Source: CAYJXA01 sp964404595 (GTDB lineage Archaea; Nanobdellota; Nanobdellia; Woesearchaeales; GW2011-AR9). From it: a stretch of 17,778 nt of DNA. The notes beneath the pieces were generated by a model. It made no database searches. It saw only the letters and a list, made by a program, of their open reading frames with translations, and had not been told where the DNA came from. Where the stretch lies: assembly GCA_964404595.1 (NCBI GenBank), contig CAYOKQ010000032.1, positions 1-17,778 on the forward strand, in the 5' to 3' direction. This document shows, piece after piece, positions 14,161 to 17,778 of the stretch. Made by a program: the position numbers and the translations under genes. Numbering within the stretch: the stretch's first letter is position 1; the number at the start of each line of letters is the position of its first letter.

Positions 14161-14169
14161 ATATATAAA
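14161..14169 (-). promoter_or_regulatory. TATA box for the 36-aa gene
   Basis: Minus-strand TTTATATAT is centred about 27 nt before the ATG at 14138. The element is near-palindromic and could also work for the plus strand. Confidence 0.55.
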
Positions 14170-14224
14170 GTTTGTTCATTCTGGAAAAGGAGTAAAAGAA
14201 AATAATTACTGCAGAAGAAAAATG

Positions 14225-14233
14225 CTTTTATAC
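14225..14233 (+). promoter_or_regulatory. Candidate TATA box for the surface-protein gene
   Basis: CTTTTATAC is centred about 43 nt before the GTG at 14273. It would give a leader of about 17 nt holding a GGGGGTG Shine-Dalgarno (14261-14267). Confidence 0.4.
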
Positions 14234-14272
14234 TATGGCTTTTTTGTAATGATGTTGAAAGGGGGTGTGTTG

Positions 14273-16018
14273 GTGAAGTTTAGTCTGTGCATGATTGTAT
14301 TATTAGCTTTGTTAATGAGTGCATTTGCAGCAAAAGCAGATATTATCATCAATGAAATTATGTATAACCCGTCCACCGGGCAAGGCGGAGATAATTTTGC
14401 CGAATGGATTGAACTTTATAACGATGGTGCTTTTGAGATGATGCTTTCTGGCGCCAGGGTATGCGGGGATACTCTGCTAGCAGGATATGTAAATACCTCC
14501 GGCGCGATCCTCAATGATACTTCTTTATCATTACCAGCAAACGGCTATGCTCTTATCACTGATGGTGGAAGCGGAACAAAAGTGCATGCCAATTTTAACG
14601 TAAGTCCTTTATCTGTCGCGCTGCATGTCAATGTTTCTTCTATCTGCAATGGTTTAAGCAATGGTGGAGAAAACATTACCCTGATTGATTCTACCGGAAG
14701 CATGCTGCATAGTGTGCTTTACGGTGATGTTGCGGCGGAAGAATTTAGCGCGGAATGGAATGGCTCTGAATTTATTTCCAGTATAGAAAAAGGGGGTACG
14801 CCCGGATATCAAAATAGTGTTTCTGTTTCCTGCATATCCCTGCTGGCCAATACTTCCTGGAGCGGCTGGAATGATCCGTCGAGCTGTTTCATTAATGATA
14901 CTTATATCCAGAATAGGAGTTTGGTCCAATATGACTTTAATTCTTGTGGAACAGAAGAAAATATCACTTTCTTTGAATTTGACTACCGTGCTTGCGATTA
15001 TTGTCTCCCTTCATGGGCGGCGGTGAATACTTCCTGTATGTCTAATGATGCAATAGTGCAATGGCATAATGATAGTAATTCCTGCTATGAACAAACCGGC
15101 CTTGATTCTGATTTGGAAAATCAACCTGAAAATAGTACCTATCTTTTAGCATGTGACCATAATGAAGATGGATTTATCGGAAATTTTTCTGATGCGAACA
15201 TTTCATTTAATGCAGTATGGGATATTGAAGGAACCAGTATAAAGTTTAAAGAAGGAAATCAAACAGTAGTTGAATTTCCTTTCTTTGGTTCCACGATGTC
15301 TTTTCAAAATTTAGTCATCGAGAAAAATTCGAATGAGAGCGTAGGCTATGTTATGGTGCGGGGATGGACTTTAAATGAGACCCAAACAAAGACTATCTAC
15401 CTGGATAAATTAAACAATACCAGCAATGCTGTGTGCATTAAAGATGCAGAAGTATATTCTATGTCTGAAATGAGCAGCAGCTGTAACGGTGAAAATGAAA
15501 CAATGGTATTGTGTAATGGAGAACTGCAAAGCGGGTATCGTTGCGCTCAGGAAGAGCGGTTAATTTTAAGCGGAGCGAGGCATTCAGCAGTGCGAGAATT
15601 TTATAGTTCTTCAGCTCCTGTCCCAGATAGTGGTTCTTCTACAAGCAGTGGCACAGGTTCGGGCGGTGGAGGTGGTGGTGGAAGTAGTTGTCCCGCAGGT
15701 AAAACTCTGCAAAACGGAAAATGTGTTGTTCCAGCACGGGCTATTTCCGAACAAATAATCCCTTTGCCGCCAGTGGAGGCTCCAGAATCAACAGAAAAAC
15801 AGGATGTAAAAATCGTAGAAAAAGATATCGAAATCAGTTTTTCAAATGCCAAGCCGGCAGTAAAGCCGTTGTTGGCCACAATTCCATTTGGAAGCGAGAT
15901 AACTGGAGCCATAACCGGTGTGCCGGAAAAAAGTTTGAAGGTTATTCCTTTGCTGGTATTGGCTACGTTGTTTATTTTTGGAGGCGGGATAATGTGGTGG
16001 ATGCGTTGGAAAAGATGA
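14273..16018 (+). CDS. Lamin-tail-domain surface protein, C-terminally anchored
   Basis: 581 aa from a GTG start at 14273. GGGGGTG lies 5 nt upstream and the product then begins with a classic signal peptide (MKFSLCMIVLLALLMSAFAA, cut near AKA-D). Starts at 14222 or 14249 would add a poor N-terminus. A lamin tail domain (LTD) follows at once: IIINEIMYNP, then FAEWIELYND and GYALITDGG, spanning about 23-165. The middle is Cys- and Asn-rich with about 20 N-X-S/T sequons, so heavy N-glycosylation outside the cell is likely. A Ser/Gly linker (STSSGTGSGGGGGGGSS) precedes a short CPAGKTLQNGKC motif. One C-terminal span (VIPLLVLATLFIFGGGIMWW) ends in RWKR. LTDs are thought to bind surfaces, DNA or other proteins; the partner here is unknown. 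Confidence 0.88.
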   Translation: MKFSLCMIVLLALLMSAFAAKADIIINEIMYNPSTGQGGDNFAEWIELYNDGAFEMMLSGARVCGDTLLAGYVNTSGAILNDTSLSLPANGYALITDGGSGTKVHANFNVSPLSVALHVNVSSICNGLSNGGENITLIDSTGSMLHSVLYGDVAAEEFSAEWNGSEFISSIEKGGTPGYQNSVSVSCISLLANTSWSGWNDPSSCFINDTYIQNRSLVQYDFNSCGTEENITFFEFDYRACDYCLPSWAAVNTSCMSNDAIVQWHNDSNSCYEQTGLDSDLENQPENSTYLLACDHNEDGFIGNFSDANISFNAVWDIEGTSIKFKEGNQTVVEFPFFGSTMSFQNLVIEKNSNESVGYVMVRGWTLNETQTKTIYLDKLNNTSNAVCIKDAEVYSMSEMSSSCNGENETMVLCNGELQSGYRCAQEERLILSGARHSAVREFYSSSAPVPDSGSSTSSGTGSGGGGGGGSSCPAGKTLQNGKCVVPARAISEQIIPLPPVEAPESTEKQDVKIVEKDIEISFSNAKPAVKPLLATIPFGSEITGAITGVPEKSLKVIPLLVLATLFIFGGGIMWWMRWKR

Positions 16019-16034
16019 TTGTTTTCCAAAAATC

Positions 16035-16655
16035 TTATCTCTTATCACTTTTCTTTGCTATAAACAATCTAAATACGTCAAATAATGCAAGATTCTTATC
16101 TTCCATAATTTTCATGCCTGAGTGAATTATATTTTGTTTTGTGTTTCTATTAATATTCACACCCATAAGATACTTTGTTATCGGATTAAATGTGTGTTCA
16201 ATCAATGCAATTAGCAAGTTTTTACTTAAAACATGCTCAATCATGATTAGTTTACCAGCCGGTTTTAGGACTCTTCGTATTTCTTTTAAGCTTTTTATTG
16301 GATTTGGAACAGAACAAAAAACACAGGTAGTCACAACGTAATCAAAGGAATTATCTTTGAAATCAAGATGTTCAACATCCATCTGTTTGAGAATGATATT
16401 TCTCTTTCCTAATTTAGCTAATCTTTGATTAGCTCTTCTGAGCATTTTCTGGGAAAAATCAATTCCGACTACTGTTGCTTTCGGACCATAATGGTTAATA
16501 TTTTCACCGGTTCCAACCCCTACTTCAAGAATATTTCCTTTTAATGGCAAAATAAATTTTTTCCTCCATTTTGTATACCATATTTTTTCATCGATAGTAT
16601 GAAATAGGTTATAGAATCCTGCCATACGGTTATATTTTTCTTTGCTCGTACTCAT
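16035..16655 (-). CDS. Class I SAM-dependent methyltransferase (UbiE-like)
   Basis: 206 aa. The SAM-binding loop is ILEVGVGTGENINHYGP (42-58), the ribose-binding acid follows in VVGIDFSQKMLRRA (63-76), then KQMDVEHLDFKDNSFDYVVT (90-109) and the family's LKEIRRVLKPAGKLIMIEHV (123-142). These match UbiE/Methyltransf_11-type enzymes acting on small or lipid-like molecules. The N-terminus YNRMAGFYNLFHTIDEKIWY is the usual entry helix of that group. The substrate is unknown. Its ATG overlaps the stop of the SHOCT membrane gene (ATGA at 16652-16655), so the two are coupled, which places it in the SHOCT cluster. It is convergent with the LTD gene, 16 nt apart. Confidence 0.9.
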   Translation of the reverse strand: MSTSKEKYNRMAGFYNLFHTIDEKIWYTKWRKKFILPLKGNILEVGVGTGENINHYGPKATVVGIDFSQKMLRRANQRLAKLGKRNIILKQMDVEHLDFKDNSFDYVVTTCVFCSVPNPIKSLKEIRRVLKPAGKLIMIEHVLSKNLLIALIEHTFNPITKYLMGVNINRNTKQNIIHSGMKIMEDKNLALFDVFRLFIAKKSDKR

Positions 16656-16945
16656 TTCAGTTTTTTCTTCATTTCCTCATACTGCTTTTTGGATATTTCC
16701 CCGGAAGCATATCTTTTTTTAAGTATGATTGATGGAGCCTCCTCTTTCTTGCCTGACTGACCTGTATTGATAAGAGTAACAACCAGCCATATTAACACCC
16801 CCCAGAAAAGCAACATAAAAATAAATCCAAATCCCATTCCGAAACCCATCATGCTATAACCGCCCATGCCAAAACTTCCTATAAAAAATAGCACAACAAT
16901 TACAGCAATGAAAATCCATACTAATCTGTTTTTATCTTTTTCCAT
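16652..16945 (-). CDS. SHOCT-tailed membrane protein, Met/Gly-rich loop
   Basis: 97 aa from the ATG at 16945; GGGGGTGAT just upstream is a near-ideal Shine-Dalgarno, so the GTG at 16954 that opens the frame is not the start. Two membrane helices (LVWIFIAVIVVLFFIGSF and FIFMLLFWGVLIWLVVTLI) flank a Met/Gly-rich stretch (GMGGYSMMGFGMGFGF). The cytosolic tail LKKRYASGEISKKQYEEMKK is the SHOCT motif ('Lk.L...G.It.eEfe..K..lL'), a short C-terminal helix pair thought to mediate oligomer or partner contacts. Its start lies inside the 58-aa SHOCT gene. The Met-rich turn could bind soft metals; that is inference. Confidence 0.85.
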   Translation of the reverse strand: MEKDKNRLVWIFIAVIVVLFFIGSFGMGGYSMMGFGMGFGFIFMLLFWGVLIWLVVTLINTGQSGKKEEAPSIILKKRYASGEISKKQYEEMKKKLK

Positions 16946-17108
16946 GATTATCACCCCCTATATCCTTTTTTATGTTTTCAAACTCTTTTTTGTTAATCTC
17001 ACCCCGGGCGTACCGCTTCTTTAGTATCTCAAGAGCGGACTCAGTATGAGTGTGAACTTGTTCGGAGTCCGATGCATGGTTCAGGTCATGGTTCATACAG
17101 CACATCAT
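16932..17108 (-). CDS. 58-aa soluble SHOCT protein with Met/Cys/His head
   Basis: An ATG at 17108 (or 17105) opens 58 codons ending in TAA at 16932, overlapping the start of the next gene. A GAGGTAA Shine-Dalgarno sits 5 nt upstream, 20 nt after the stop of the 187-aa gene. The head is MMCCMNHDLNHASD followed by QVHTHTE, rich in Met, Cys and His. From residue 26 the tail LEILKKRYARGEINKKEFEN is a SHOCT motif nearly the same as in both neighbours. No membrane span. The CC/H/M head suggests binding of copper, silver or zinc. The Shine-Dalgarno, the conserved tail and the operon position make this a real gene despite its size. Confidence 0.8.
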   Translation of the reverse strand: MMCCMNHDLNHASDSEQVHTHTESALEILKKRYARGEINKKEFENIKKDIGGDNHGKR

Positions 17109-17128
17109 AAGTTTACCTCAATAGATTC

Positions 17129-17692
17129 CTAGGTTAAATCTTTCTTTCTCTCTTCAAAATCTTTTTTTGTAATTTCTCCTTTGGCAAATCTTTTTTTCAA
17201 AATATTGAGAGGCGTCTCGGGAGGGGTCTTTTTCATTCCAAATATATGAATAATCCACACTATTAAAAAAAGGGCTGCTACAAAAAGCAATGTCCAGAAA
17301 ATGTTCCAATAGCCATAATTGCTGTAATCATAATTCGCTGGGTAACTGCCCATCATATTCATCATACCCCCAGAACCCATCATTCCATAGCCGATATAAA
17401 CATTATCATTACAGTAGAGTCTCCTTGCCATGTTAATATGCACTTGTTTTAGAGATTCGGATCCTTCTCCTCCCATCATATTATCCATAATTTCATGGGC
17501 TTCGCCCGGGTGCATTTGCTCCATATAATAATCGCCAATTGATTCAAGCTGTTCATAGCTTAGCTTGTCGCAGCTTATCTTGCTTTCTACAAGATTCTTG
17601 CCTTCTTCAATTTCACTATCATGGCTTTCTTGCGCCAAAACTCCAACAATGCTCCACAAAAATATTGCCAAAATCAGTATTGTTTTTTTCAT
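17129..17692 (-). CDS. Exported, membrane-anchored SHOCT protein with Met-rich region
   Basis: 187 aa. The signal peptide is MKKTILILAIFLWSIVGVLA, cleaved before QE. The exported part (about 21-125) has an acidic helical domain, KISCDKLSYEQLESIGDYYM then MHPGEAHEIMDNMMGGEGSE and HINMARRLYC, with two cysteines that could pair. A very Met-rich stretch follows (GYGMMGSGGMMNMMGSY). A single span (IFWTLLFVAALFLIVWIIHI) then leads to the cytosolic SHOCT tail LNILKKRFAKGEITKKDFEE. I recall this exported domain from DPANN and CPR genomes, role unknown; Met clusters outside the membrane are typical of copper(I)/silver handling. GGTGA lies 4 nt before the ATG, which overlaps the upstream gene's stop. 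Confidence 0.85.
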   Translation of the reverse strand: MKKTILILAIFLWSIVGVLAQESHDSEIEEGKNLVESKISCDKLSYEQLESIGDYYMEQMHPGEAHEIMDNMMGGEGSESLKQVHINMARRLYCNDNVYIGYGMMGSGGMMNMMGSYPANYDYSNYGYWNIFWTLLFVAALFLIVWIIHIFGMKKTPPETPLNILKKRFAKGEITKKDFEERKKDLT

Positions 17693-17778
17693 GGTTTCAC
17701 CTTGCCCCTCCTGCCGCTTAATCTTTCGCTCAAAACATCCCTTATTATATCGAATGCTTTGATGATTTTTGGATTCGT
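17689..17778 (-). CDS. C-terminus of an upstream gene (partial)
   Basis: A frame open from the right edge runs 29 codons (TNPKIIKAFDIIRDVLSERL then SGRRGKVKP) to a TGA that overlaps the ATG of the 187-aa gene in an ATGA arrangement. The helical, basic ending looks like a soluble protein. Too short to identify; a regulator is possible but not shown. Confidence 0.5.
   Translation of the reverse strand, partial: TNPKIIKAFDIIRDVLSERLSGRRGKVKP

Noticed and set aside
14654..14929. 91-aa minus-strand frame inside the LTD gene
   Set aside because: Antisense to a signal-peptide-bearing, domain-containing protein and lacks any start signal.
15660..15684. GGT/GGA repeat as a possible microsatellite or CRISPR-like unit
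   Set aside because: It is in frame and codes the Gly/Ser linker of the surface protein; no spaced repeats exist.
15721..16125. 134-aa plus-strand frame across the end of the surface-protein gene
   Set aside because: Out-of-frame shadow of the LTD gene that runs into the convergent methyltransferase gene.

Overview
The window is archaeal. It carries a ribosomal protein L21e gene, an archaeal RNA polymerase subunit Rpo4 (RpoF) gene, a DUF655 gene and an archaeal-type Elp3. It also has a recurrent TATA-box architecture with start codons about 26-28 nt downstream, which means leaderless transcripts. Short genes, many lineage-restricted small membrane proteins, a COG2150-like ACT-domain protein, a DUF5654-like protein and SHOCT-tailed proteins together suggest a DPANN archaeon of the Woesearchaeota/Pacearchaeota kind. 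That lineage placement is inference. The sequence holds one 10-base N run at 7550-7559, so it is a draft or metagenome scaffold. No tRNA, rRNA, CRISPR array, insertion sequence or phage gene was recognised, and no gene-free stretch exceeds 300 bases.

Layout. 1-1535 (minus): the start of an unknown gene, a GT-B-like glycosyltransferase/epimerase-like protein and a PGPGW-family membrane protein. 1661-3617: a small possible winged-helix protein convergent with Elp3. 3747-7377 (plus): an orphan protein, then rpl21e - rpo4 - DUF655 followed by an unknown gene and an alpha/beta hydrolase where archaea usually carry ksgA. 7416-9818 (minus): an orphan 481-aa protein, a small HAD-like protein and an orphan gene that is cut by the assembly gap. 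9902-11454: an ACT-domain protein, a coiled-coil protein and a small helical protein. 11530-13330 (plus): a HAD phosphatase and a PfkB sugar kinase. 13396-16018: small membrane proteins, a newly noticed 36-aa gene and a large N-glycosylation-site-rich lamin-tail-domain surface protein. 16035-17778 (minus): a compact operon with a class I methyltransferase and three consecutive proteins sharing a SHOCT-type tail. One of these is only 58 aa and starts with a Met/Cys/His-rich segment. A partial gene lies upstream.

How it works together. The translation/transcription block (L21e, Rpo4, DUF655) and Elp3 are housekeeping. The most accessory-looking and most interesting part is the right-hand SHOCT cluster. 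It differs from the rest in using tight overlaps with strong Shine-Dalgarno (SD) sites, and its Met/Cys/His-rich proteins at or near the membrane look like a metal- or envelope-stress module. Elsewhere, genes that lead a transcript are mostly leaderless, while internal operon genes use GGTGA/GGAG-type SD sites. I used this rule to move several start codons.
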